Assembly: GCF_004535825.1 (NCBI RefSeq)
Contig: NZ_SGVY01000035.1
Span: forward strand, 1-41,754
Direction: 5' to 3'
Source: Segatella hominis
Lineage (GTDB): Bacteria > Bacteroidota > Bacteroidia > Bacteroidales > Bacteroidaceae
DNA length: 41,754 nucleotides
The position numbers were made by a program, and so were the translations under genes. This document shows positions 13,083-22,143 of the stretch, in pieces; within the stretch, counting starts at the first letter, position 1; each line of letters begins with the position of its first letter. The notes below the pieces were generated by a model that saw nothing but the letters and a program-made list of their open reading frames with translations, did not search any database and was not told the origin of the DNA.

Positions 13083-14534
13083 TCAAAATAAGTCGTCTCC
13101 AGTTACCTGTCTGTTGATTTTTCTTGCATACATATTATTATATAGACCATGTGGTGTGACAAATGTAGGAATGAGCGTTTTCGTTGTCTTCGTCACTTTC
13201 TTGAAAATCTTCAGACGGTGTGCCAGATGGGCATCGTATGCCTTACTGATTTCATATTCTCCATTGCAAAATTTCATCTCGCAGATAGAGATAGATTTGT
13301 CCGAGCGATCTATCAGCAGATCTATCTGGGTTCCTCGTTTCAGATCTTCGTCTGCCTCTTCATCTGCCATAACTTTGGCGGTAGGTCGGTAAGACCATGA
13401 ACAAGGGGTGTTGATGCTGCCGTCTATGCCTAAAGCTTTGATAATTTCATTGATATGGTGAAGGCATACGATTTCAAAGGCATGACCGCACCATGATTCA
13501 TACTCTGCAGTGGTTTGCATCTTGACCCAATAGTTGTCGAGGAATGAACCTTTGTTGTGCATGAATTTGAAATAAAACAGGCAATAAGGATCTATCAGCT
13601 GATACATCATGTCTTTCTTCGACTTGCCGAAAGGAGTATAACTGCGGATGAAATCACATTGCTCAAGTTCTTTAAGTATCTGGCTGAACCTTCCGTTGTT
13701 AGCAAGTCCTGTAGCGTCCAGCAGGTCTTGTCGGGTCATTCCTTTGCCTTTGTTCTTTAGGGCTGTAACTATGGCAAGATGATTGTCGGCTTTCTTGAAG
13801 AGCGAACTGAACAGGCGGTCAAACTCTTCGGTGAGTTCGCCGCCACGTGTAAAGCAAAGTTGCTGGATATTCTGTGCCACACTTTTGTTGTTTTCGAAAA
13901 GAGACAGGTAATATGCTACACCGCCCATCGCCATATAGCACTCGATGATTTCCGGGCGTTCATAATAAAACCCCTGTGCTTTGAAATACTCTTCTACCTC
14001 ATGCAGCTTGAAGGGAGATAACAGAATGTTGTGAGTGATGCGATTATGGAGCCCTCCGCGTGAATTAATAACCTGATTGAGCATCCAGGTGGTAGCACTT
14101 CCACAGGCTATCAGTTTGATGTCGCTTCGGTAGGATGCCCAGTCGTTCCAGAAATGTTCCAGGGCGCTGATGAAGTGGGAGGCATACGTGTCGAACCAAG
14201 GAAGTTCATCGAAGAAGATGATTTTTGTTCCTTCTGGCATCTTTTCCAATGCTTTTTGGAGAAGCCGGAATGCTTCCGGCCAATTAACTGCATCTGTTTC
14301 TATGCCTAACTGGTCGTTAAGTGCAAAACTGAAACTCGCAAGCTGCTCCTTGGTTGTTACATTGTCTTTGCCTGTGATGCGGAATGTAAATCGGTTTTCG
14401 AACAGTTCTTTTACCAGAAAAGTCTTGCCTACACGTCGTCTGCCATAGATGGCTACAAATTCTGATTTGCGGCTTGAAATATAGTTTTCAAGCTTTTCAA
14501 TCTCTTGTTCTCTGCCTATAATATTCTCCTTCAT
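13083..14534 (-). CDS. P-loop ATPase (ATPase_2-like) with nuclease-like C-terminus
   Basis: 483 residues. GREQEIEKLENYI opens the ATPase; Walker A GRRRVGKT is at 31-38, Walker B TKIIFFDELPWFD at 103-115, and sensor-1-like LIACGSATTWM near 160. A winged-helix segment (TRQDLLDATGLANNGRFSQIL) follows, then a C-terminal region with TQIDLLIDRSDKSISICEMK at about 415-434, a PD-(D/E)XK-like core. The function is unknown. The minus-strand -7 box TAACTTTG is the complement of 14563-14570, with inverted repeats at 14580-14650 just upstream. A deleted paralogue is at 11328-11555. Confidence 0.87.
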   Translation of the reverse strand: MKENIIGREQEIEKLENYISSRKSEFVAIYGRRRVGKTFLVKELFENRFTFRITGKDNVTTKEQLASFSFALNDQLGIETDAVNWPEAFRLLQKALEKMPEGTKIIFFDELPWFDTYASHFISALEHFWNDWASYRSDIKLIACGSATTWMLNQVINSRGGLHNRITHNILLSPFKLHEVEEYFKAQGFYYERPEIIECYMAMGGVAYYLSLFENNKSVAQNIQQLCFTRGGELTEEFDRLFSSLFKKADNHLAIVTALKNKGKGMTRQDLLDATGLANNGRFSQILKELEQCDFIRSYTPFGKSKKDMMYQLIDPYCLFYFKFMHNKGSFLDNYWVKMQTTAEYESWCGHAFEIVCLHHINEIIKALGIDGSINTPCSWSYRPTAKVMADEEADEDLKRGTQIDLLIDRSDKSISICEMKFCNGEYEISKAYDAHLAHRLKIFKKVTKTTKTLIPTFVTPHGLYNNMYARKINRQVTGDDLF

Positions 14535-14579
14535 ATTTATCTCATATTAGTGAAACCTGTCGCAAAGTTATAAAAAATA

Positions 14580-14650
14580 CGAGATTACGACAACTTTTAA
14601 ACGAGAAATCTGTCGTAATCTCGATAAAAAAGTGAGATTACGACAGATTT
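14580..14650. promoter_or_regulatory. Three-copy GAGATTACGACA repeats upstream of the ATPase_2 gene
   Basis: CGAGATTACGACA (14580-14592), its inverse TGTCGTAATCTCG (14611-14623) and GAGATTACGACAGATTT (14634-14650). Copies 2 and 3 form a 16-bp inverted repeat with an 11-bp loop. They sit directly upstream of the gene's -7 box. No T run follows on either strand, so an operator is more likely than a terminator. Confidence 0.75.
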
Positions 14651-14711
14651 TCATGAATTTTCTCTTTAATTACTTGTCTACGGTAGAAGAAACATGATGA
14701 TGTCTTGATTC

Positions 14712-16667
14712 TTATTCATCAATATTCATTTTAGAAAAGGTTTGGAAATATTTGAGGCATACATCACGCCATTCCTTGGCACTGGCAAGTTGTACATTCA
14801 GTAGGGAATCAGTCATTTCCCATTCTGTGATGTGATCTTTCATATATTCCTTTGTACTTGTATGCCAATAATCACGGTAAGTTTCCACCATGCTCACTCC
14901 CATATTGTATCTCATGCAGAGTTCTTCCCATAATGTACTTCCTGATTTCATCCGATAGTTCCAGGGTACATGGTGAAACCATAGTAGATATTCTTCTGGG
15001 CAAGTTGCAAGATTGTCATAGAGACTACGGTATGGCTCAGGGTATTGTCCTACTGCATCAGTTCCGTCAGATGAACGGTTGAAACCGATTCCGTTGCTAT
15101 CTGCCTGATGATAATATACTGGGCACCATTCCAGAGGATATTCGGCCTTGAAACCATCAGGTTCTGGTCCATAGTGATGGTCGAATTTGAATATGTGGTG
15201 CAAGCCGAGTGGCATCATGTAGTTGACACAGGCTTCTCGTGATGTAAGCATCATCATTTCTACTGGTTTTGTGAATCTTTCATCCTTACATTCGTAGGTC
15301 TGTATCAGCCATTCGTGGGCGATTTCTTCCGATGAAATCGATGGATTCCATGCCAAACGTCCAAAGGCATACCAGTTGGCTTGAGAGAAAGGATGACCGC
15401 ACCAATTGGCATTGTCTCCTATATTAGAAACGCCTGCAATACCCTTTAACTTGTCTGGACTGACAAAGCGGAAGAACTCCTTCCACATAGGTGCCAGGTA
15501 AACAAGATGCTTGGACTGCCCGAGATATTCCTGGGTAATCTGCAACTCCGCAATCTGAGGAGTTTGGTGGATATTGTCGAAGATGGGTGCGTATGGTTCA
15601 CGAGGTTGAAAGTCAAGCGGACCATTTTTTGATTGCAGGATGACGTTGTCGCGAAATTTTCCATCTTGATATTTGAATTCGCTTACAGCTTGTTTTACTC
15701 TGTCTTCTCCCTTGTGATTGGCGCCATATACAAAACTTCTCCACATCACGATGCCACCAAATGGTTTCAGTGCATCAGCAAGCATATTGGCGCCATCGGC
15801 ATGGCTTCTGTGATAGTCGCCTGGCCCTGGTTGTCCCTCTGAATTGGCTTTAACGAGAAAACCACCGAAATCAGGAATAGATGCATAGATTTCCTTGGCT
15901 TTCTTTTTCCACCACAGTTGTACTTTCATATCTAATGGATCGGCTGTCTTCGTGTAACCAAGAGCCATCGGTGAGGCGAAGTTGATACTGAGATATACCC
16001 GAATGCCGTATGGACGGAAAATATCTGCGATAACTTTTACTTTATGAAGGTATTCCGAAGTCATCATTTGGGGCGAAGCATTCACATTGTTAAGTACTGC
16101 GCCATTGATGCCGATGGATGCATTGGAGCGGGCATAGGTGATGAGGCGGTTACGTAAGTCCTTACTGATATTCTTGAATTCACCGGTTTTATCTAATATG
16201 ATTTCATCCCATTTCCAAATACTTTTTCCTGCATAGCCGCGCTCAATGCTGCCATCAAGATTATCCCAATGGTTGAGTATTCGCAAGTTTACGGCAGGTT
16301 TTTCTGTCTTGGAAAGATGAGAGAGATTGCCAGTCTCTTGTAGGCGTAGTAAATCATAGGCACCATAGAGAATACCAATGGAACTGCTGGCTATGATACT
16401 GGAATCTGTCAGCATATAGCCTTCGCCAAGGTTGAGAAGTGGGTCAATTCTGATGCTTACTTCTTTGCCCTTGTAGTATTTGGTGAGTTCGTCTTTGGCA
16501 ATGGAAAGGGTTGCATCCTTGTCAGTCATTCCTTTTACCAAACAGGTGTTGTAGCATTGTTTGTTTAACCAAAGCATAGAGCCGTCGCTTGTTTTCTGGA
16601 GAAAAATCTGGGCTTTTGTTGTTAGAGCAAACGCAAATGCAAGTGATAAAATAAGGTATTTCTTCAT
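14712..16667 (-). CDS. agu67A: GH67 alpha-glucuronidase
   Basis: Removes 4-O-methyl-glucuronic acid from the ends of glucuronoxylan oligosaccharides. 651 residues with signal peptide (MKKYLILSLAFAFALTTKAQ), so periplasmic or exported. Family hallmarks: HWDNLDGSIERGYAGKSIW at about 133-151, general acid E277 in VKANSEGQPGPGDYH, and the catalytic base pair D352 (NGPLDFQ) and E380 (QITQEYLG). The full GH67 length is present. A minus-strand -7 box TATTTTTG is the complement of 16714-16721. It follows the regulator gene on the same strand (87 bp gap). Confidence 0.95.
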   Translation of the reverse strand: MKKYLILSLAFAFALTTKAQIFLQKTSDGSMLWLNKQCYNTCLVKGMTDKDATLSIAKDELTKYYKGKEVSIRIDPLLNLGEGYMLTDSSIIASSSIGILYGAYDLLRLQETGNLSHLSKTEKPAVNLRILNHWDNLDGSIERGYAGKSIWKWDEIILDKTGEFKNISKDLRNRLITYARSNASIGINGAVLNNVNASPQMMTSEYLHKVKVIADIFRPYGIRVYLSINFASPMALGYTKTADPLDMKVQLWWKKKAKEIYASIPDFGGFLVKANSEGQPGPGDYHRSHADGANMLADALKPFGGIVMWRSFVYGANHKGEDRVKQAVSEFKYQDGKFRDNVILQSKNGPLDFQPREPYAPIFDNIHQTPQIAELQITQEYLGQSKHLVYLAPMWKEFFRFVSPDKLKGIAGVSNIGDNANWCGHPFSQANWYAFGRLAWNPSISSEEIAHEWLIQTYECKDERFTKPVEMMMLTSREACVNYMMPLGLHHIFKFDHHYGPEPDGFKAEYPLEWCPVYYHQADSNGIGFNRSSDGTDAVGQYPEPYRSLYDNLATCPEEYLLWFHHVPWNYRMKSGSTLWEELCMRYNMGVSMVETYRDYWHTSTKEYMKDHITEWEMTDSLLNVQLASAKEWRDVCLKYFQTFSKMNIDE

Positions 16668-16754
16668 ATTTGCAACTACTTTTTAATATTGTTGAAGTTT
16701 AATAAGTTTGCTGCAAAAATACGAAAAAATACCTTATCTGTTATGTGTAACCGC

Positions 16755-19700
16755 TTATTTTTCATTTCTTTTTGTTTCAGCATATTCAGATGGTGACATG
16801 CCGAAGTGTTTTTTGAAGATAGTCGAGAAGTGGGTCTGGTTGTTGAAACCTACAGAGTATGCCACTTGTGTGAAGTTGATCTTGTCTTCTTCAATAAGGC
16901 GGGCGGCTTGCTCCAATCTTAGATTTCTAATGAATTCACCGGTAGAAACACCCGCAATTTCTTTCATTTTCCGATGTAGTTGTGCACGACTGATACCAGC
17001 CTTTTCTGTTAATTTCTCGACATTGAAGTCTGGGTCCGTAAGATTTTCGTTGATGCACTTCATGATTCGTTCCATCAATGCATCGTTGTTTCCCTTAACC
17101 TCTATTTTTTCTATTTTCTCTTTTTGTCCCATGGCTCCTGTGTATTTACCTCGTAGTCTGCGGACATTATCCACAAGATTGTCTATGAGAATATGTAGTT
17201 CTTCCATGTTGAAAGGCTTGGCGAGAAAAGCATCTGCGCCTTTTTTCAAGCCTTCCAGTCTGAAATCTACTTCGCTTTTAGAAGTGAGTAGAATCACTGG
17301 AATGTCGCTTATATTCGAGTTCCCCTTGATGTTTTTGAGCATGGTGATACCATCCATTACAGGCATCATGACATCACTGATAACCAAATCATATTTCCCA
17401 GTGAAAAGAAGTTTCAGTCCTTCTTTTCCGTTTGGAGCATAGCCGAAATGATACCATTCGCTCAGTTCTGCTTGAATATATTGAGCAATTTCTTCGTCAT
17501 CATCTACTATGAGTATGTTGAAATTCTTGCTGGCTTGTTTCTTCTTGCAGTTTTCTGTTGCATTTATTTTTTCTTCATCCATCTGTATTTCCTCTGGTTT
17601 CAAGTGCTCTTTTCCTAAAGGAATACGGATTTCAAGGCAAGCTCCCTTGATTCCATCAGTACGGTTATATGCCCTGATTGTTCCTCCATGCATCTGAGTA
17701 ATTGCTCGACTGAGGTTTAGACCGATACCTGTTCCTTCGATATGGAGTCCGCTGCTGTTTTTCCCCTGGTAGAAACGTTCGAAGAGCCGGTCGGTCTTCT
17801 CTTCTTTCAGTCCGATGCCTGTATCTTCTACCCTGATGATGGCATTCTTTTCGTCTTTACCTATGATAATGGTAATTTCGCCGCCATCAAAGGTATACTT
17901 CATGGCATTGGAGAGCAGGTTGGAGATAACCTTGTCAAAGTTGATGCGGTCTATCCAAACCTTCAGCTTGCCTTTATCGCTGCTGAGGCTTTCGTCTTCT
18001 TTGAGCTCAAGGGTGATGTTGCGCTCCTGTGCATTGAAGCGGTAGAGCGATATGATGCCATGCAGGAAATCCTTGAGCGGAGTCTCCTGGCAATGGAGAT
18101 GCATCTGGTTCTTGTCTATCTTTCGCTCATCAAGTATCTGGTTTACCAGAAGCAGGAGGCGCTGGGCATTGCGGTCGATGGTATCGATATCCTGTTTGCT
18201 TTCTGCATCTGTTAATCTTGCTTTCAGCTTGTTGAGCGGCCCCATGATTAATGTCAGCGGCGAGCGGATGTCGTGAGTGGCATTGATGAGGAACTGCATC
18301 TTGGTCTCTTCCAGGTCTGCCTTGCGGTGGCGCTCGTATGTGTAGATGACATACAGGATGACACTTGCTATGATCAGGAGATAGAGGAGATATGCCTCGG
18401 GTGATGCATACCAAGGGTCGCATACCTTGATGTTGATGATGGTAGGATTCTTGGAATATCTGCCATTGCTGGTTGCTCTTACTTCCAGCGTATAGTCGCC
18501 CGGTTTCAACTTGTTGAATGCTACGGCATTGGCTCCTTCATTGGTGCTGTTCCATTTGCCGTCGTTGATGCGATATTGGAAACTGATATTATCGGTGCTC
18601 CTGTAGTTGAGCAGCGAGAACTCCAGAGTGAATGAATTCTGGGAGTAAGGAATGTTGAAGTCTTTGACCATACAGTTGATTGGCTTTCCGTCGATGATGA
18701 AGTTGGTGAGATGTACATCTCCCAATTCCATCTTCTTGGCCCTGACAACGTCAGGATAGAAGGTTGTAATACCGTCACTGGTTCCGAAGGCGATAAGATC
18801 GCTGGCGGTATGCATGGAAGAGCCCAGCACGTACTCACGGGTAGTAAGTCCGTTGCCGTTGATGTGCCCGATAAACTGTCTGTTCTTCTGTTCATACTGC
18901 CAGATGCCCATGGTTGTACTTACCCACAAGTCACCCTTTTGGTCTTTGATGATGCTGCAGACCTGCTTGCCTTTCAACGCTTCCGCATGAGGGAAGTCTG
19001 AAATCTTATTGCTCTTTCTGTCAAACAGATAGAGTCCTTCTTCCGTACCGATGATAATATCGCCGTTCTTTCCTTCGCAGATACCATTCGCCTGTCTGTC
19101 TTTCAGAATGTTGTGCCATCCGAAATCCTTGAAACTGAGCGTTTTGGTATTGAGACAGGAAACTCCATTAGAGGTTCCTATCCATAAATGGCCTGTATGG
19201 TCGAGCGCCATGCTTCGCACCCAGTCGTTGCAGAGAAATCCTTTATCGCCTCTTTGCTGCATATTCAGAGCGGTAACCTTGCCGCTTTCCACATTATATA
19301 TATATAGGCCTTTGCTGTATACAGAAATGTAAAGGTTGCCCTGTGCATCGTCGGTCATACAGTAGATGCCGGCGCTGGTAAAGGTGAGTTTCTGCTGGTA
19401 TGTACCTGTATGAGGGTTGTAGCTGTAGAGTGCGCTACCATTGCTGATCCAGTAATCGCCACGTCGGTCTTTATAGATGATGCAAGTACCGGCAGGTGAC
19501 TGGGGATGGGCGATAATCTTGCCTGAAGCATCAAAACAGAACACACCACTGTTCTGTACCGTACACCATGTTTCACCATTTTCGCCTTGTGCAATAGATG
19601 AAACGCTGCTGCCGATGATGTAGTTCTGTGCAGAGAAACTCCAGCTGTTGAAAGCCTGCTGGCGCTGGTTGATCAGGTACAGACCTTTCTTGTAACAGCC

Positions 19701-20675
19701 TATCCAAAGATTGTTGTCCTTATCTTCGATGATATCGTTGACGAAGGCGGTAGCCAGATTGAAACTGCTGTTGCTGTTCTCCAACTGTTCTACCCTGTTG
19801 CTTCCCTTTCTGATCATGAGAACACCATGTTCAGAGGTGCTGATATAGAGGTTGCCTTCGTGGTCGAAGGTAGCATTGTTGATGGTTACATTATTCTGAT
19901 AACTGCCAAAGTCGTAGCCGGCATCAGCGATGCGGCCTGTCCGGTAATCATAATAGACGATGCCATACATACAGACGATGAGCATGGTCTGCGGGCGATG
20001 CTGGATGAAAGCCACAGGTGCTCCGCATGGCGATTTGAAGTCTTTGCGCTGCACCTTGCCTTGTTTCTTGATGAAACGGGTGAAGATAGAAAGGTGGCTA
20101 CTCTGCCAGAGATAATGATGCTTATCTTCGTAGATATGGGTAAAGAATACATCAGAATCGCGCTCAGCGTATTGCCTTTCCTGTCTGACGGTGAAAAGGT
20201 TGTCTGTTCCTTTCTGGGTATTTCTGCCTTTTACAGAATAGAGACCATATCCTGCTGTACCCAGCAGGATATCGCCATTGTGACTTTCTACCATAGAATA
20301 GATACGTGGCTTTCTGCCATCAGGAAACTGGAGACGGGCGAAATCGTTCGTCTCATAATTATAGCGCATCAGTCCCTTGGCACAACCTATCCACAGGTTA
20401 CCTTTCTTATCTACCAGCAGGTCGGAGATAATGTTGTCGGTAATGGAGGTTGTGTCTTCTTCGTTGTGCAGATAGTTGGTAAAGCGGTAGCCGTCAAACT
20501 TGCTGAGTCCGTATTCGGTTCCCACCCAGATATATCCGTATTTATCCTGCACAATGCAGTTGATGAGCGAACTTGACAGTTTGCCCGATGTGAAAAGTTC
20601 ACCACTGTCTGCCCATACCATGAGCGAGATGATGATAGCCATAAATGCCGTGAGGCAATGTTTCGTATATTTCAT
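16755..20675 (-). CDS. xynR: Hybrid two-component regulator of xylan use (XynR type)
   Basis: 1306 residues combining sensor and regulator. Signal peptide to about residue 22; periplasmic beta-propeller repeats (DKYGYIWVGTEYGLSKFDG and many like it) to about 660; a Y_Y_Y domain; membrane segment near 757-780; HisKA with ATHDIRSPLTLI near 800; HATPase (NLLSNAMKYTFDGG, GTGIGLNLS); receiver NILIVDDDEE with phospho-acceptor near D1101 in LVISDVMMP; and a C-terminal AraC DNA-binding domain (YSVGFNNQTHFSTIFKKHFG). Such proteins bind oligosaccharides directly and activate the adjacent locus. Divergence from the esterase-symporter-GH10-GH43 operon and closeness to GH67 indicate xylo-oligosaccharides as the signal; that is inference from context. 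Confidence 0.95.
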   Translation of the reverse strand: MKYTKHCLTAFMAIIISLMVWADSGELFTSGKLSSSLINCIVQDKYGYIWVGTEYGLSKFDGYRFTNYLHNEEDTTSITDNIISDLLVDKKGNLWIGCAKGLMRYNYETNDFARLQFPDGRKPRIYSMVESHNGDILLGTAGYGLYSVKGRNTQKGTDNLFTVRQERQYAERDSDVFFTHIYEDKHHYLWQSSHLSIFTRFIKKQGKVQRKDFKSPCGAPVAFIQHRPQTMLIVCMYGIVYYDYRTGRIADAGYDFGSYQNNVTINNATFDHEGNLYISTSEHGVLMIRKGSNRVEQLENSNSSFNLATAFVNDIIEDKDNNLWIGCYKKGLYLINQRQQAFNSWSFSAQNYIIGSSVSSIAQGENGETWCTVQNSGVFCFDASGKIIAHPQSPAGTCIIYKDRRGDYWISNGSALYSYNPHTGTYQQKLTFTSAGIYCMTDDAQGNLYISVYSKGLYIYNVESGKVTALNMQQRGDKGFLCNDWVRSMALDHTGHLWIGTSNGVSCLNTKTLSFKDFGWHNILKDRQANGICEGKNGDIIIGTEEGLYLFDRKSNKISDFPHAEALKGKQVCSIIKDQKGDLWVSTTMGIWQYEQKNRQFIGHINGNGLTTREYVLGSSMHTASDLIAFGTSDGITTFYPDVVRAKKMELGDVHLTNFIIDGKPINCMVKDFNIPYSQNSFTLEFSLLNYRSTDNISFQYRINDGKWNSTNEGANAVAFNKLKPGDYTLEVRATSNGRYSKNPTIINIKVCDPWYASPEAYLLYLLIIASVILYVIYTYERHRKADLEETKMQFLINATHDIRSPLTLIMGPLNKLKARLTDAESKQDIDTIDRNAQRLLLLVNQILDERKIDKNQMHLHCQETPLKDFLHGIISLYRFNAQERNITLELKEDESLSSDKGKLKVWIDRINFDKVISNLLSNAMKYTFDGGEITIIIGKDEKNAIIRVEDTGIGLKEEKTDRLFERFYQGKNSSGLHIEGTGIGLNLSRAITQMHGGTIRAYNRTDGIKGACLEIRIPLGKEHLKPEEIQMDEEKINATENCKKKQASKNFNILIVDDDEEIAQYIQAELSEWYHFGYAPNGKEGLKLLFTGKYDLVISDVMMPVMDGITMLKNIKGNSNISDIPVILLTSKSEVDFRLEGLKKGADAFLAKPFNMEELHILIDNLVDNVRRLRGKYTGAMGQKEKIEKIEVKGNNDALMERIMKCINENLTDPDFNVEKLTEKAGISRAQLHRKMKEIAGVSTGEFIRNLRLEQAARLIEEDKINFTQVAYSVGFNNQTHFSTIFKKHFGMSPSEYAETKRNEK

Positions 20676-20927
20676 AAGTTTCTGTTTGTTGCTTGCTTTT
20701 TAGGTTGTTGACGTTGCAAAAGTAACAAAAAAGCATGAAAGCAACAAATGAAAACGAGATAAAATGTTTCGTTCACTTTTGTTTCTTTATTTTTTTTGTA
20801 CCATGAAACAAATAGAAATGATTAGGCAACCATTAATTGTATGTAGTTTCAATAGTTTTTGCTACATTTGCAGCGTCAACAGCAAAATAGAACCAAAACA
20901 TAGTAACAGACCCAAAACATAGTAACA
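20676..20927. promoter_or_regulatory. Divergent control region of the xylan locus
   Basis: The plus-strand -7 box TACATTTG (20863-20870) serves the esterase operon; the minus-strand box TACTTTTG (complement of 20717-20724) serves the regulator. Between them are GTTTC direct repeats near 20768-20788 and GAAACAAATAGAAATG near 20805, plausible regulator sites. Downstream of the start point, CCAAAACATAGTAACA occurs twice (20893-20908 and 20912-20927), the second copy ending at the ATG. Confidence 0.55.
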
Positions 20928-22130
20928 ATGATAAAGCAGACAATAAAGTGTTTTTCTTTGGCACTCTTGCTCGCAGCACAGCATCAGATGACATTTGCAC
21001 AGAATGTATGGAAAGGTTCTTGGGCAACAGCAGTAGAGTGGACGGGAAAGGGTGACATGCCTAAGGAGAGTTTGAGTAACCGCTCTTGCCGACAAGTAGT
21101 TCATGTATCTTTTGGCGGAGAGGAACTCAGAGTGAAGCTCAGCAATGAACAGAGTAAGGAGCCGGTAGAAATCAAATCGGTGTATATTGCAGATACCGAT
21201 AAGGACAGCAACTGGTTTGTGAATGGTAAGACCGTGAAATATCTCAAGTTTAATGGCAAGAAGAATGTAACCATTGCTCCTGGCAAGGCTATCTTTTCAG
21301 ATGATTTGAAATATGCCTTGAAGAGTGGACAGCGCCTCACGATTACCATCGACTATGGCAAGCAGACTCCAGTGAATGCAACATCCCATCGGGGTTCACG
21401 TACCACATCTTATATAGTAAACGGTTTGCATCGCACTCCTAAACCGATGGATAAGAGTTTTGATGATGGCGAGGAGGTGGAACACTGGTATAATCTTTCA
21501 GCCATAGATGTAATGACAGAACAGTCCACCCCAGTGGTAGCAATTCTTGGCAATTCGATTACGGATGGTAGGGGAAGTACAACTAACCATCAGAACCGTT
21601 GGACAGATTTCTTGTCGGATGCATTGAACAAAGAGAGACCATACGGAGTTTTGAATTTGGGAATCGGAGGCAACTGTGTGGTAGAAGGGGGACTGAGTGA
21701 ACCTGCAATGAAGCGCTTCGATCGTGATATATTAGGGCAAGCAGGTGTAGATAAACTCATCATTTTTGAGGGAACCAATGACATTGGTTGTAGTAGTAAA
21801 AATTACGAGCAAATTGCAGATACTTTGATTGCTTGTTATAAAGTACTAATAAATAAAGCAAAAGCAAGGGGTATCAAAGTGTATGGTGCAACTATAACTC
21901 CTACAAAGGGAAACAGTTGGTATTCTTTTTGGCATGAGGCGATACGACAAACTGTTAATGAGTGGATAAGAAAGGGTGGTTTCTTCGATGAAATCATTGA
22001 TTTTGATGAGTTGACACGTGATCCGCAAGACCCACAACGCCTAAAACCCGATTATTCGGATGATTGGTTGCATCTTAATCCAAAAGGATATGAAGCAATG
22101 GGTAAGTTTGCTGCAGATAAATTGAAATAA
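20928..22130 (+). CDS. SGNH-hydrolase esterase, probable acetyl-xylan esterase
   Basis: Removes acyl (probably acetyl) groups from xylan fragments. 400 residues: signal peptide to about residue 25, an N-terminal beta domain to about 195, then the SGNH core. Block I is GNSITDG with S210, block II GIGGN (G247, N249), block III GTNDIG (N284), and block V D379-W-L-H382. All four catalytic blocks are intact. It is first gene of the xylan operon; the symporter starts 13 bp after its stop. The substrate is assigned from context. Confidence 0.85.
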   Translation: MIKQTIKCFSLALLLAAQHQMTFAQNVWKGSWATAVEWTGKGDMPKESLSNRSCRQVVHVSFGGEELRVKLSNEQSKEPVEIKSVYIADTDKDSNWFVNGKTVKYLKFNGKKNVTIAPGKAIFSDDLKYALKSGQRLTITIDYGKQTPVNATSHRGSRTTSYIVNGLHRTPKPMDKSFDDGEEVEHWYNLSAIDVMTEQSTPVVAILGNSITDGRGSTTNHQNRWTDFLSDALNKERPYGVLNLGIGGNCVVEGGLSEPAMKRFDRDILGQAGVDKLIIFEGTNDIGCSSKNYEQIADTLIACYKVLINKAKARGIKVYGATITPTKGNSWYSFWHEAIRQTVNEWIRKGGFFDEIIDFDELTRDPQDPQRLKPDYSDDWLHLNPKGYEAMGKFAADKLK

Positions 22131-22143
22131 AAATAATAAAAAT

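Noticed and set aside
14607-14650. Terminator of the GH67 gene
   Set aside because: The inverted repeat is strong, but no T run follows on the minus strand, and a third copy lies outside the stem; an operator is more likely.
16708-17442. 244-codon plus-strand frame beginning between GH67 and the regulator
   Set aside because: Antisense to the AraC and receiver domains of the regulator; serine/arginine-rich low-complexity translation.
19827-20576. 249-codon plus-strand frame
   Set aside because: Antisense to the propeller repeats of the xylan regulator; no start signals or recognisable domain.
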